Positions 39,361-48,182 of a stretch of DNA of 64,000 bases are shown piece by piece. The DNA is from CBDCVA01 sp965222935 [NCBI: Candidatus Latescibacterota bacterium] (GTDB taxonomy: Bacteria > Latescibacterota > CBDCVA01), in contig CBDCVA010000002.1 in NCBI GenBank assembly GCA_965222935.1, positions 1 to 64,000 on the forward strand, read 5' to 3'. The notes under the pieces are model-generated. The model made no database searches. It saw only the letters and a list, made by a program, of their open reading frames with translations, and was not told where the DNA came from. The position numbers and the translations under genes are program-made. How positions within the stretch are numbered: the first letter of the stretch is position 1; each line of letters starts with the position of its first letter.

Positions 39361-40289
39361 GCGCTCTCGTCGTGGGTTCCATCGGCCTGGATAGCATTGA
39401 GACGCCCCACGGACGCGTCACCGACGTCCTGGGCGGCTCCGCCGTCTACTTTGCTTGGGCGGCCAGCGCCTTCGGTCCGGTTCGCTTGGTCGGCGCGGTG
39501 GGGGAGGATTTCACCACGGAAGCGCTCGAACCCCTCGGCGCCCGCGGCGTCGACCTTCGCGGCGTCAGCGCCGACCCCGGTCGGACCTTTCGTTGGGCCG
39601 GTCGCTATGGCGCCGACCCCAACCAGCGCGAGACGCTGACGACGGAACTCGGCGTCTTCGAGCATTTCCAGCCGGAACTGCCCCTGGAGTACCGGGACTC
39701 GCGGTTCATCTTTCTCGCCAACATTGACCCCAGCCTCCAGCTTTCGGTCCTCGAGCAGATCGGCGAACCGGAACTGGTTGCTCTCGACACGATGGATTTT
39801 TGGATCACGTCTAAGCCCGACGAGCTCCGGCGTGCGCTTGCACGTGCACAGGTTGTCGTCATTAACGATGCGGAACTCCGCCAGCTCGCCGATGAGGTGC
39901 ACCTCATCGGTGCCGCGCGCCGCGTGCTCGAGATGGGGCCGGAAGCGGTCGTGGTCAAAAAGGGCGAGCACGGCGCGATGCTTGTGACGCATGACTCCTG
40001 CTTTCTCGCCCCGGCGTACCCCACAGAAGGCGTCATGGATCCCACCGGCGCCGGGGACACCTTCGCGGGGGGCTTCATGGGCTACCTCGCCCGCGCTGCT
40101 CGGATTGACGAGGCCGCGATGCGGACGGCCGTCCTGATGGGGACCGTCCTAGCATCCTTCTGCGTCGAGAGCTTCGGGATCGACCGGTTGGCGTGCCTGA
40201 CGCCCGACCAGACGCACGCGCGGCTGGCGGAGCTCGGCGCGATGATTCACGTTGATCTCGATGGATCGCTCTTCGAGGGAACACCATGA
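39357..40289 (+). CDS. PfkB-family carbohydrate/nucleoside kinase
   Basis: 310 residues of the ribokinase-like fold. GGSAVYFAWAASAFG is the N-terminal substrate motif and DPTGAGDTFAGGFMGYLA carries the catalytic Asp and anion hole. Substrate cannot be set from sequence. Stop and start overlap by 4 bases on both sides (rsfS before, mtnA after), so it is tightly coupled to mtnA; see findings for a possible joint role in thioribose or deoxyribose salvage. Confidence 0.88.
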   Translation: MSALVVGSIGLDSIETPHGRVTDVLGGSAVYFAWAASAFGPVRLVGAVGEDFTTEALEPLGARGVDLRGVSADPGRTFRWAGRYGADPNQRETLTTELGVFEHFQPELPLEYRDSRFIFLANIDPSLQLSVLEQIGEPELVALDTMDFWITSKPDELRRALARAQVVVINDAELRQLADEVHLIGAARRVLEMGPEAVVVKKGEHGAMLVTHDSCFLAPAYPTEGVMDPTGAGDTFAGGFMGYLARAARIDEAAMRTAVLMGTVLASFCVESFGIDRLACLTPDQTHARLAELGAMIHVDLDGSLFEGTP

Positions 40290-41368
40290 AGACCGTCCAG
40301 GCACTCCGCTGGACGGGCGATGCGCTGGAGATCCTCGACCAGACCCAGTTGCCGCATCGGGAGGCGTGGGTCGCCATCAGCGATGTCGAGCGCCTCGCGG
40401 TCGCCATCGAACGGCTGGAGGTCAGGGGGGCGCCGGCCATTGGGGTTGCGGCGGCCTTCGGGGTCGCGCTCGGTGCTCTGGGCTCACGGACGGGCGGCTA
40501 CGGCGGTTTCGTGGCCGATGTCGAGGCGGCCATCGAAAGGCTCGCGCGGACGCGTCCGACGGCGGTCAACCTCTTCTGGGCGCTGGGCCGAATGCGCGAA
40601 ACCCTCGAGTCCGTCGCCGGGCCGGATCGCGAAGCGGCGACGGAGCGGCTGCTCGCTGAGGCGTGCTGCATCCAGGAGGAGGACCGGCGGACGTGTCAGG
40701 ACATAGGCGATCACGGGGCGGCGCTGATTCCAGATGGCACGTCGGTTCTCACGCACTGCAACGCCGGCGCGCTCGCGACGGCGGGCTGGGGCACGGCCCT
40801 GGGGATCGTCTACGCTGCGGTCAAAGCCGGCAAACGCGTTTCTGTGCTGGCCGACGAGACACGGCCCCTCATGCAGGGAGCGCGCCTGACGGCGTGGGAA
40901 CTGGGGCGCGCGGGCATCGAGGTCAAGCTCCTGTGCGATGGTGCAGCACCTTTCGCCATGCAGCGGCGGCTGGTGGATGTCGTCATCGTGGGTGCGGACC
41001 GCATCGCGGCCAACGGCGACGTCGCCAACAAAATTGGCACCTACGGCGTCGCGCTTGCGGCGTCGCGTCACGGGATTCCCTTCTATGTCGCTTCGCCTGT
41101 TTCCACCATTGACGTAGCCACTCCCACGGGCGCGGACATTCCCATCGAGACCCGCAGCGCGTCGGAGGTGATGATGTTCGGGGGCGCGGCTGTGGCGCCT
41201 GAGAGCGTTGACGCCCTGAACCTGGCGTTTGACGTGACACCCGCAGACTTGGTGAGCGCCATCATCACCGAGCGCGGCGTCGCACGACCGCCCTATGAGC
41301 CCACCTTGCGCGCCTGGACGAAGAGGGAAAAAAGGCTTGACAGTTTCGGATCGGATGGTGTACCTTGA
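40286..41368 (+). CDS. mtnA: S-methyl-5-thioribose-1-phosphate isomerase MtnA
   Basis: 360 residues, of the eIF2B-alpha-like isomerase family. AIERLEVRGAPAIGVAAAFG, THCNAGALATAGWGTALGI (Cys general base), LADETRPLMQGARLTAWEL and VIVGADRIAANGDVANKIGTYGVA (Asp general acid) are typical. It converts MTR-1-phosphate to MTRu-1-phosphate in methionine salvage, and in other species 5-deoxyribose-1-phosphate. No other mtn gene is in the window. Confidence 0.94.
   Translation: MKTVQALRWTGDALEILDQTQLPHREAWVAISDVERLAVAIERLEVRGAPAIGVAAAFGVALGALGSRTGGYGGFVADVEAAIERLARTRPTAVNLFWALGRMRETLESVAGPDREAATERLLAEACCIQEEDRRTCQDIGDHGAALIPDGTSVLTHCNAGALATAGWGTALGIVYAAVKAGKRVSVLADETRPLMQGARLTAWELGRAGIEVKLLCDGAAPFAMQRRLVDVVIVGADRIAANGDVANKIGTYGVALAASRHGIPFYVASPVSTIDVATPTGADIPIETRSASEVMMFGGAAVAPESVDALNLAFDVTPADLVSAIITERGVARPPYEPTLRAWTKREKRLDSFGSDGVP
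41337..41366 (+). promoter_or_regulatory. Candidate promoter for the PEGA lipoprotein, inside the mtnA 3' end
   Basis: TTGACA (41337-41342) and TACCTT (41361-41366) with an 18-bp spacer, about 75 bp before the lipoprotein start. A separate TATACT lies at 41377-41382 without a matching -35. Confidence 0.4.
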
Positions 41369-41443
41369 TGGCTGGGTATACTGCTATTCTAAGGCATATG
41401 TCCCTCAGTTGATGGGGCCGGTCTGCATGGAAAGGGGAGGAAA

Positions 41444-42454
41444 ATGAGCGCACGATGGTTTCGATGCGGGTGGCTCGCAGCGCTCGTCCCGGTACTGCTG
41501 CTGGCGGCGTGTTCCGAGGAGAACGAGGGCGTCAGCTATAGCGGGTTCATCTTTTTCACGACCGAGCCCCAGGGCGCTCGCATTCTCCTGCGCGCCAGTG
41601 ATGAGGAGGGCGAGTCCGAGGGTGAGTTCACGGATACCGGTCAGGTCACTCCAACTCGCGTCGAGGCGAGGGGGGGTAAGCACGAATGGCGCCTGGTACT
41701 GGAGGGGTATGCTCTTGAAGAAGGCACTGTGACCATCACAGGTCCCGGGCAGACCAAGCGCGTCGAACGCTCGGGCGAAAACGATACGCCTCCCCTGCGC
41801 AGGCTGGTCACCTTCACGCTCGGTATCGATCCGGCCGAAGCGCCAGTCAGGATCATCATCAATGAAGCGACCGTGACCGATGTAGATGCCGCGACGCCCG
41901 GCTTCCAGCTCACCTTGCCCGAAACCTTGCCCGGAGGGACGCATCGTCTGCAGGCCACTGCGGCTGGCTTCTTCGAGGAAGATCAGGAGATCCGCATTGC
42001 CCGTTCGACCCGAACCATTCCCTTGGTGCTTCTGCCTCTGCCGGAGTTCGAGGAGATCACCTTCCACCTTTCTGTGGCCATCGGCGGGAGCGGGCGTGAG
42101 TACTCGGACGAGATCGTCATCTTCAACGAACGGGATTTCGACCGCGGCCTGCGGGGCATCAACGAGGTGGAGACGGCCATCTGGGGGCTGTTTGAGGTCA
42201 AAACCCGCATCCACCGCACCTTTGAGCCCCGGGTCATCATGCTCTTCAACGGCAGGGACCCGCGCACCTTCCAGCAGGTCGTCAGGGTTGAGAGGTCCAA
42301 AGGCGTGGGTGAGTTGATCAATGTCATCGTCCAGAATGCCAACCTGGTGCCTGGTGAGTCTCGCGGCGTGTTCATGCAGGCCGGGGAGTACGAGGTCCAG
42401 ATCGTCTGGAGGGGTCAGATACTGACGCGGGGTCCCTTTACCGTCAAACCGTGA
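41444..42454 (+). CDS. PEGA-domain lipoprotein
   Basis: 336 residues. Signal peptide ending in lipobox LAAC (Cys at about 24) anchors it to the membrane. FIFFTTEPQGARILLRASDEE ... TPTRVEARGGKHEWRLVLEGY is a PEGA domain (about 36-95), followed by a second, weaker one (FTLGIDPAEAPVRIIINEATV ... LPGGTHRLQATAAGFFEED). The C-terminal 140 residues are beta-rich and unassigned. PEGA domains are found in surface-layer and envelope proteins of many phyla. A GGGGAGG ribosome binding site precedes ATG. Confidence 0.8.
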   Translation: MSARWFRCGWLAALVPVLLLAACSEENEGVSYSGFIFFTTEPQGARILLRASDEEGESEGEFTDTGQVTPTRVEARGGKHEWRLVLEGYALEEGTVTITGPGQTKRVERSGENDTPPLRRLVTFTLGIDPAEAPVRIIINEATVTDVDAATPGFQLTLPETLPGGTHRLQATAAGFFEEDQEIRIARSTRTIPLVLLPLPEFEEITFHLSVAIGGSGREYSDEIVIFNERDFDRGLRGINEVETAIWGLFEVKTRIHRTFEPRVIMLFNGRDPRTFQQVVRVERSKGVGELINVIVQNANLVPGESRGVFMQAGEYEVQIVWRGQILTRGPFTVKP

Positions 42455-42621
42455 TTCGGTGGCGATTCGGCCCCTGTACATCGCATCCTGGCCAGGTCTG
42501 CTCCTGCGTGGCCGATTCATGGAGCCCGCCGTCGCGTCTACAGCCGTGGGGTTAAGAGCCTTTTCACGTCGTTCCGCTTGCGCCTCGACCTGAGGAGAAT
42601 CTGAGCGGCGTCGAGTTTTCG

Positions 42622-42688
42622 CAACGGCCCCCTCCCTGCTCGCGGGGAGGGGGTTGAGGGGTGGGGTCTCCCCGCCCGTGTCACCCTC
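42622..42688 (+). repeat. G-run dispersed element, copy R1
   Basis: First of ten copies. In this orientation it has C-runs, then a G-rich strand with four runs of at least 4 G, then TCTCCCCGCC and GTGTCAC. It lies in the 296-bp space between the PEGA lipoprotein and comM; the rest of that space holds nothing I recognise. Confidence 0.8.
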
Positions 42689-42750
42689 ATTGACGAGGCA
42701 GCCGATCCTCTGCGGGGTCGACTGCTTTTTTCATCCGATACACGCCGGTT

Positions 42751-44289
42751 ATGTTCGCCAAGATTCGCTCCGCTGCCATCCTGGGCGTTGACGCCTACAT
42801 CGTCGATGTCGAAACGCACATCGAATCCCAGGTCCCCACGTTCACGGTTGTGGGCCTGCCCGACAGCGCGGTCAAGGAGAGCAAGGAACGCGTCGCTGCT
42901 GCCATCCGTAACAGCGGCTTCGCTTTTCCCCCAAGGCGCATCACGGTCAATCTGGCGCCGGCGGACGTCCGCAAGGAGGGATCGGGGTTCGACTTGGCCA
43001 TCGCCGCAGGCATCTTGGCGGCCACCGGCCAGGTGGCGCCGGAGGGCCTCGGGTCCTGGGTGCTGGTCGGCGAGCTGTCCCTTGATGGCTCCGTGCGTCC
43101 GGTGCGGGGAGCGCTGTCAATGGCGGTGGAGGCGCGGAACTCGGGGGCGCGGGCGCTCCTTGTGCCGCTGGCCAATGCCAACGAGGCGGCCATCGTGCGG
43201 GGAGTGGATGTCTACCCGGTAGCTCATCTGCGTGAAGCTGCGGATCTCCTCCGGGGAGAAGGGGGCGCGGCCCCTCGCCGGAGCGGCCATGTCGCCGGGC
43301 CGGATCAAGGGGCCGCCTACCCCGTGGACCTCCGCGATGTGCGCGGCCAGGAGCATGTCAAACGAGCCCTGGAGGTGGGCTGCGCCGGAGGCCACAACAT
43401 CTTGATGATCGGGCCGCCTGGTTCGGGCAAGACCATGCTCGCCCGCCGACTGCCGACGATCCTGCCCGAACTCACGCTGGAGGAGGGCATCGAGACGACC
43501 AAGGTCCACTCCGTTGCGGGACTGCTCGGCCGCGAGACCGGCCTGGTGCTGGCGCGTCCTTTTCGCGCACCGCACCACTCCATCAGCGATGTCGGGCTCG
43601 TGGGCGGCGGCGCGTTCCCTCGTCCCGGCGAGGTCAGCTTGGCGCACAATGGGGTGCTCTTTCTCGACGAGTTGTCCGAGTTCTACCGGAACGTTCTCGA
43701 AGTGCTGCGCCAGCCCCTGGAAGACGGTGAGGTCACGATCTCCCGGGCGAGCGCGACGGTGACTTTTCCGGCCCGTTGCATGCTAGCCGCTGCGATGAAC
43801 CCTTGTCCCTGCGGCTACTACTCCGACCCGAACCGGGAGTGTGCTTGCAGACCGCAGGCGATCCGCAGTTATCTTTCGCGCATCTCTGGACCCTTGCTAG
43901 ACCGCATCGATATCCACGTCGAAGTCCCGGCCGTTCGTTATCAGGATCTGGCAGGTAAGCCTTCGGGCGAGACATCGGCTTCCATCCGCGAGCGTGTGGT
44001 GACCGCACGGCGCCGGCAAATCGAACGCTTCGGCGGTCATGACGGCGTGTACACGAACGCGCACATGGGTTCGCGTCACATCCGGGAGGTCGGCAAGGTT
44101 GATGCCGCGGGCGAAGAACTGCTTCGTTTGGCGATCACCCGTTTGGGGCTCTCCGCACGGGCGTACGATCGCATCTTGAAAGTCGCGCGCACCGTGGCGG
44201 ACCTGGAAGGGGCGTCGGGCCTGAACGCCGCCCACGTGAGCGAGGCGATCCAGTATCGCAGCCTGGACCGAAGCTCCTGGGCCACCTGA
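42751..44289 (+). CDS. comM: ComM/YifB-family Mg-chelatase-like AAA+ ATPase
   Basis: 512 residues. The N-terminal Lon-like domain (about 1-165, MFAKIRSAAILGVDAYIVDVE, FTVVGLPDSAVKESKERV) is followed by the AAA+ module with Walker A GPPGSGKT (221-228), Walker B LFLDELSEF and a Cys-rich loop NPCPCGYYSDPNRECAC, then a Mg-chelatase C-terminal domain. ComM is a hexameric helicase aiding branch migration during integration of transforming DNA; homologues are broadly conserved, including in non-competent species. Its last 30 bases recur at 44619-44648. An R2 element begins at its stop codon. Confidence 0.93.
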   Translation: MFAKIRSAAILGVDAYIVDVETHIESQVPTFTVVGLPDSAVKESKERVAAAIRNSGFAFPPRRITVNLAPADVRKEGSGFDLAIAAGILAATGQVAPEGLGSWVLVGELSLDGSVRPVRGALSMAVEARNSGARALLVPLANANEAAIVRGVDVYPVAHLREAADLLRGEGGAAPRRSGHVAGPDQGAAYPVDLRDVRGQEHVKRALEVGCAGGHNILMIGPPGSGKTMLARRLPTILPELTLEEGIETTKVHSVAGLLGRETGLVLARPFRAPHHSISDVGLVGGGAFPRPGEVSLAHNGVLFLDELSEFYRNVLEVLRQPLEDGEVTISRASATVTFPARCMLAAAMNPCPCGYYSDPNRECACRPQAIRSYLSRISGPLLDRIDIHVEVPAVRYQDLAGKPSGETSASIRERVVTARRRQIERFGGHDGVYTNAHMGSRHIREVGKVDAAGEELLRLAITRLGLSARAYDRILKVARTVADLEGASGLNAAHVSEAIQYRSLDRSSWAT

Positions 44290-44377
44290 GGGGCAACCTC
44301 GGTTCACTCTCTTGGCCCCCTCTCCTCTGGCGGGGAGGGGTTTTAGGGGGGTGGGGTTTACCCGCCAGAGAGGAGCC
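44289..44377 (+). repeat. G-run dispersed element, copy R2
   Basis: Starts at the comM stop codon with GGGGCAACCTCGG, then GTTCACTCTCTTGG, the C-run/G-run hairpin part and GTTTACCCGCC. Same orientation as R1 and R3. Confidence 0.85.
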
Positions 44378-44453
44378 CTCCGGAGCTAGCGGTCACCGAC
44401 CGCGCCGAGTGGCTGACGGCCTGGAAGTTCGCCAAGGTGTTGAGCCGGCCTGG

Positions 44454-44608
44454 GGCGGCTGGAGCGACCTCGGTTCACTCTCTTGTCCCCCTCTCCGCCA
44501 GCGGGGAGGGGGTTGGGGGGTGGGGTTTCCCCGCCCGTGTCACTCTTCCGACACTGACAGCGGGCCTCGCGTTCGCTATATTCTCCAGGCGCTCGGAAGG
44601 GTCGGTCT
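44454..44608 (+). repeat. G-run dispersed element, long copy R3
   Basis: Long form of the element: GTTCACTCTCTTG box, G-run part, then a tail with a small hairpin (GTGTC/GACAC) and a segment ending GCTCGGAAGGGTCGGTC. The reverse complement of the whole unit matches R5 at 53936-54090. Frames that read across it are repeat-derived and not genes. Confidence 0.85.
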
Positions 44609-44659
44609 CTCACCCTTCAGCCTGGACCGAAGCTCCTGGGCCCCCTGAAAGGATCTGCG

Positions 44660-47600
44660 ATGACCCTCCTCTTTTGGTCGCTCCTAATCGCCTCGGGCGC
44701 AGCGGGGCTCATCTATGAGATCCTGTGGACCCGCCAGCTTGCGTTGATCTTCGGCGTCTCCTCCTTTGCCATCGCCACGGTGCTGGCCGTCTTCATGGGT
44801 GGCCTCGCTTTGGGCAGCGCACTGTTCGGACGCTGGGTGGACCGAGGGCAGCGGCCCCTCCGCTGGTATGCAGCGCTCGAGGTCGGCATCGGGATCTGGG
44901 GGCTGCTGTCACCCGTCGGCCTGGCCGCACTCGACCCCATCTACATCGCGCTCTACCCCGCCATCCGCTCGGCTGAATGGGTGGGCGTGGCGCTCAAGTT
45001 CCTGCTCGCAGCCGCCGTGCTGCTTCCTCCCGCGACGCTCATGGGCGGGACTCTGCCCGTCTTGAGCCGCTTCGTCGTACGGCGCCTGGGCGAAGTGGGC
45101 TGGCGGGTCGGCACGCTGTACGCCTCGAACACGATCGGCGCCGTTCTAGGCTGTTTCCTGGCCGGGTTCGTGCTGGTCGCCGCCATGGGGGTACGCTCCA
45201 CACTCTGGTTGGCCGTCGCGCTCAACGCGCTCGTCGCTCTGGGCGCCCTGCTGCTCGACCGCGCCGTCAACGCACCAACCCTACCCGCCCGGGAGCCCGC
45301 CGCCGAGGGGCAACGCCCCCGTGCGGGTGAGGGAGGCGATGCTTTCGATGACCTGACCATCCGTCTGGTGACGTGGGGTTTCGCGGTCACCGGCTTCGCC
45401 GCGCTGTGCTACGAAGTGTTTTGGACCCGCCTGCTCGTCTACATCCTCGGGCAAACGACCTATGCCTTTGCCACCATGCTCACGACCTTCCTCCTGGGCA
45501 TCGCCGTCGGAAGCTTCATCTTCGCGCGCCTGGCGGACCGAAGCCGCGATCCGGTGCGTCTCTTCGCGCTCACCCAGATGACGGGGGCGGTGGCGGCCTT
45601 TTTGGTCCTGCCGGCGATCCCCCGGATCATGGCGTTCTTCAGCTTCGCCGGAGGCGCCTATGACGTGGAATCGTGGTGGCTCGCAGTCGGCGCCAAGTTC
45701 GCCACCGCGGGCGCGACGATGTTCGTACCGACGCTGCTCCTGGGCGGGGCCTTTCCCATCGTCGGCCGGATCGTGACGCGGCGGCTGAACGCCGTGGGCG
45801 GGACCGTCGGCAACCTGTACGCCGCCAACACGATCGGCGCGATCGTCGGTTCGGTCGCGAGCGGCTTCATACTGATCCCCGTGTTCGGGGTGCGGGTCAG
45901 CCTGGCCCTGGTGACCTGCCTCTCCTTCGGGCTGGGGATGCTCCTGTTCACGCGCTCACGGGCGTGGCGCCTGCCCGGCGCACGCGTCGGCGCGGTGGCC
46001 GCGGTGGCCGCGTTCCTGATCGCCAACGTGAGCCTGGCGCGCACCACGCCGCTCATCTTCTCGACGACGCGCATCGTCGAAACCCCCGACCGCTTCGAGG
46101 TGCTTTACAGCAAGGAGGGGATCGACGCCTCGCTGGCAGTCATCGAGCGGCGCCACGACGGGGTCAAGGAACTCAACATCAACGGCACGACCACGGCCTA
46201 TTCGGCCTACGAGGACATCCAGGTCCACCTGCTTTTAGGCCACCTTCCCATGCTCTTCCATCCTGATCCCGAGGAGGTGCTGGTCGTCGGGTTCGGCTTC
46301 GGCAGCACGGCGCGCGCCGCGCTCTGCTATGATGTCGAGCGCGTCGATTGCGTCGAACTGGTCCGGGATGAAGTGGAGACCGCTCCGCTTTTCTTCGAAC
46401 AGAACCGAGGCGCGCTCCATGACCCCCGCTTCCACCTCATCATCGGCGATGGCCGCAACCACATCCTGGCGACGCGAGAGACCTACGATGCCATCTCGTT
46501 CAACGCCGTCCACCCCAAGCACAGCCCCAATCTCTACACCAGGGACTTCTATGAACTCTGCCGGGCGCGCCTCAAGCCGAACGGCACCGTGTGCGCCTGG
46601 GTGCCCACCAACTGGATGACCGAACGCGAGTACCGGTCCGTCCTCGCCACCTTCGCCGCCGTCTTCCCCCACAGCACGCTGTGGTGGAACAACCCCGGAC
46701 ACACCGTCATCGTGGCCACCGGCGAAGCCCTGGAACTGGACTATGACCACCTGACCCAAAGGCTCGCGCAGCCGAAGGTCCGCGAGCACCTGGCGGAAGT
46801 CAACCTGGCCCAACCCATGACCCTCCTCGGCACGCTGCTGCTCAACGAGGCGGACCTGCACGCCTACATCGCGGGCGTGCCGCTGGATACCGACGACCAC
46901 CCCTTGATCGAGTTCTCGCGCGCGACGAATCTTCTCCCCGGCCGCGATGTGTTGCGAGGCCTCGAACGGGTCCGGTCGCATCCCGCCACCCTCCTCGATT
47001 CGCCCCTCGATCCGGACGTCGCCGCCGCCCTCGACCGGCAGTACGACGCGATGGGACACGTCCTCCACGGACAGATAGCCGATTGGCTCGACCACAACAT
47101 CCCCGGGGCTCTCGAATCCTTCCGCGCCGCCGAAGTGCTCGCGCCGGCCGACCGCAACCTGGCCTACCTCCTGACGGTGGCTGAACACGAGCGGCAGACC
47201 CTCCTGGCCAGCGACACCTCCCGGCTTTCCGACGTGACCGGCCTGACCATGAAGGCTCGGCTGGACCTGGCCGAAGGCAGGGCGCAAGCGGCGCTCGAGG
47301 CTTACCGCCGAGCGGCTGCCCTCGCGCCCGAGGCGCCGGAGGTCCACTACAACCTCGCTCGCGCTCTCGACGAGCTCGGCCGACCCGAGGAAGCCCTGCC
47401 GCTTTACGAAAAGGCCCTGGTCCTCGACCCCGAATACGTCAATGCGCTCCTGGGACTGGCCACCTCGGCGCAGACGATCGGCGACCTGGCGCGAGCGCGC
47501 GAGGCGCTCGAACGGGCGGTGGCCCTCGATCCCGATGACGCCGGGGCGCGTTCCGATCTGGGCGTGCTCCTCAGACGGATTGGCGACGAAGGTGGCGCCA

Positions 47601-48007
47601 TCGCGCAGTCGCTCGCCGCCATCCGCATCGATTCCACCCTGGCCGCCGCGCACGCCAATATGGGCTTGATTTACGCGCGCCGAGGCGATCTCGCCTCGGC
47701 CGAAGAGGCGTTCCTGCGCGTCCTGGACCTCACGCCGGACTGGGCGGAAGCCCACAACAACCTGGCGCTGCTCTACCTGAAGACCGGCGACGCCCAAAAA
47801 GCGGAGGCGGCGTTCCATCGCGCCATCGCGTTGGACAGCGGCTATGCGAGGGCCCACGCCAACCTCGGCGCCTTTTACGCCCAACAGGGGGATTTTACCC
47901 GCGCCATCGGTGAGTGGCGCCGGGCCCTGGAGATCGACCCGGACGAGCCCGTGGCCCGTGCGAACCTGGCGCGCACCCTCGATGCGCAAAGAAAGGCTGC
48001 GGAGTAA
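44660..48007 (+). CDS. Membrane spermidine-synthase-like protein fused to TPR repeats
   Basis: 1,115 residues in three parts. Residues 1-460 hold about a dozen hydrophobic segments in two related halves (FWSLLIASGAAGLIYEILWTRQLALIFG and FAVTGFAALCYEVFWTRLLVYILG). Residues about 470-760 form a spermidine-synthase-like Rossmann domain (VLVVGFGFGSTARAALCYDVERVDCVELV, IIGDGRNHIL). Residues about 860-1110 are at least six TPR repeats (for example AHNNLALLYLKTGDAQKAEAAFHRAIALD). Such fusions are widespread in uncultured lineages; whether they make polyamines or modify a lipid or protein is unproven. AAAGGA precedes ATG, directly after the copied comM end. Confidence 0.85.
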   Translation: MTLLFWSLLIASGAAGLIYEILWTRQLALIFGVSSFAIATVLAVFMGGLALGSALFGRWVDRGQRPLRWYAALEVGIGIWGLLSPVGLAALDPIYIALYPAIRSAEWVGVALKFLLAAAVLLPPATLMGGTLPVLSRFVVRRLGEVGWRVGTLYASNTIGAVLGCFLAGFVLVAAMGVRSTLWLAVALNALVALGALLLDRAVNAPTLPAREPAAEGQRPRAGEGGDAFDDLTIRLVTWGFAVTGFAALCYEVFWTRLLVYILGQTTYAFATMLTTFLLGIAVGSFIFARLADRSRDPVRLFALTQMTGAVAAFLVLPAIPRIMAFFSFAGGAYDVESWWLAVGAKFATAGATMFVPTLLLGGAFPIVGRIVTRRLNAVGGTVGNLYAANTIGAIVGSVASGFILIPVFGVRVSLALVTCLSFGLGMLLFTRSRAWRLPGARVGAVAAVAAFLIANVSLARTTPLIFSTTRIVETPDRFEVLYSKEGIDASLAVIERRHDGVKELNINGTTTAYSAYEDIQVHLLLGHLPMLFHPDPEEVLVVGFGFGSTARAALCYDVERVDCVELVRDEVETAPLFFEQNRGALHDPRFHLIIGDGRNHILATRETYDAISFNAVHPKHSPNLYTRDFYELCRARLKPNGTVCAWVPTNWMTEREYRSVLATFAAVFPHSTLWWNNPGHTVIVATGEALELDYDHLTQRLAQPKVREHLAEVNLAQPMTLLGTLLLNEADLHAYIAGVPLDTDDHPLIEFSRATNLLPGRDVLRGLERVRSHPATLLDSPLDPDVAAALDRQYDAMGHVLHGQIADWLDHNIPGALESFRAAEVLAPADRNLAYLLTVAEHERQTLLASDTSRLSDVTGLTMKARLDLAEGRAQAALEAYRRAAALAPEAPEVHYNLARALDELGRPEEALPLYEKALVLDPEYVNALLGLATSAQTIGDLARAREALERAVALDPDDAGARSDLGVLLRRIGDEGGAIAQSLAAIRIDSTLAAAHANMGLIYARRGDLASAEEAFLRVLDLTPDWAEAHNNLALLYLKTGDAQKAEAAFHRAIALDSGYARAHANLGAFYAQQGDFTRAIGEWRRALEIDPDEPVARANLARTLDAQRKAAE

Positions 48008-48065
48008 TCTTTCGTGGTCATGCCAAACCCTGTTCACGGCATCGTCGTCATGCACGAGACTGCAG

Positions 48066-48139
48066 GGGCGTCCCTCGTGGACGCCCAATCCGAGGGGCAT
48101 GGGGCCAACTGTGCATGGGGCAACCACAAGGGTTGCCCC
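48066..48139. terminator. Two strong hairpins between convergent genes
   Basis: GGGCGTCC/GGACGCCC (48066-48073, 48079-48086) and GGGGCAACC/GGTTGCCCC (48117-48125, 48131-48139), each with a 5-base loop. Neither has a clear T-run, so they may act as two-way terminators or be REP-like structures. Confidence 0.5.
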
Positions 48140-48182
48140 TCGTTGGGGGATCTGGATGCCCCTCACCGGGATCGTGGGTCGA

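Larger units (their letters stand above)
44260..44648 (+). repeat. Duplicated 30-base 3' end of comM (44260-44289 and 44619-44648)
   Basis: The last 30 bases of comM including its stop are repeated 359 bases downstream with one mismatch (CCACCTGA versus CCCCCTGA). Between the two copies lie G-run elements R2 and R3 and about 75 bp of unassigned sequence. This ~370-bp space has no gene. Confidence 0.85.

Noticed and set aside
44386-44613. Frames reading across the G-run elements (also 53933-54493)
   Set aside because: Both encode the same Pro-rich peptide (ETPPPNPLPA...) only because the long element is repeated; such peptides are a known annotation artefact of GC-rich repeats.
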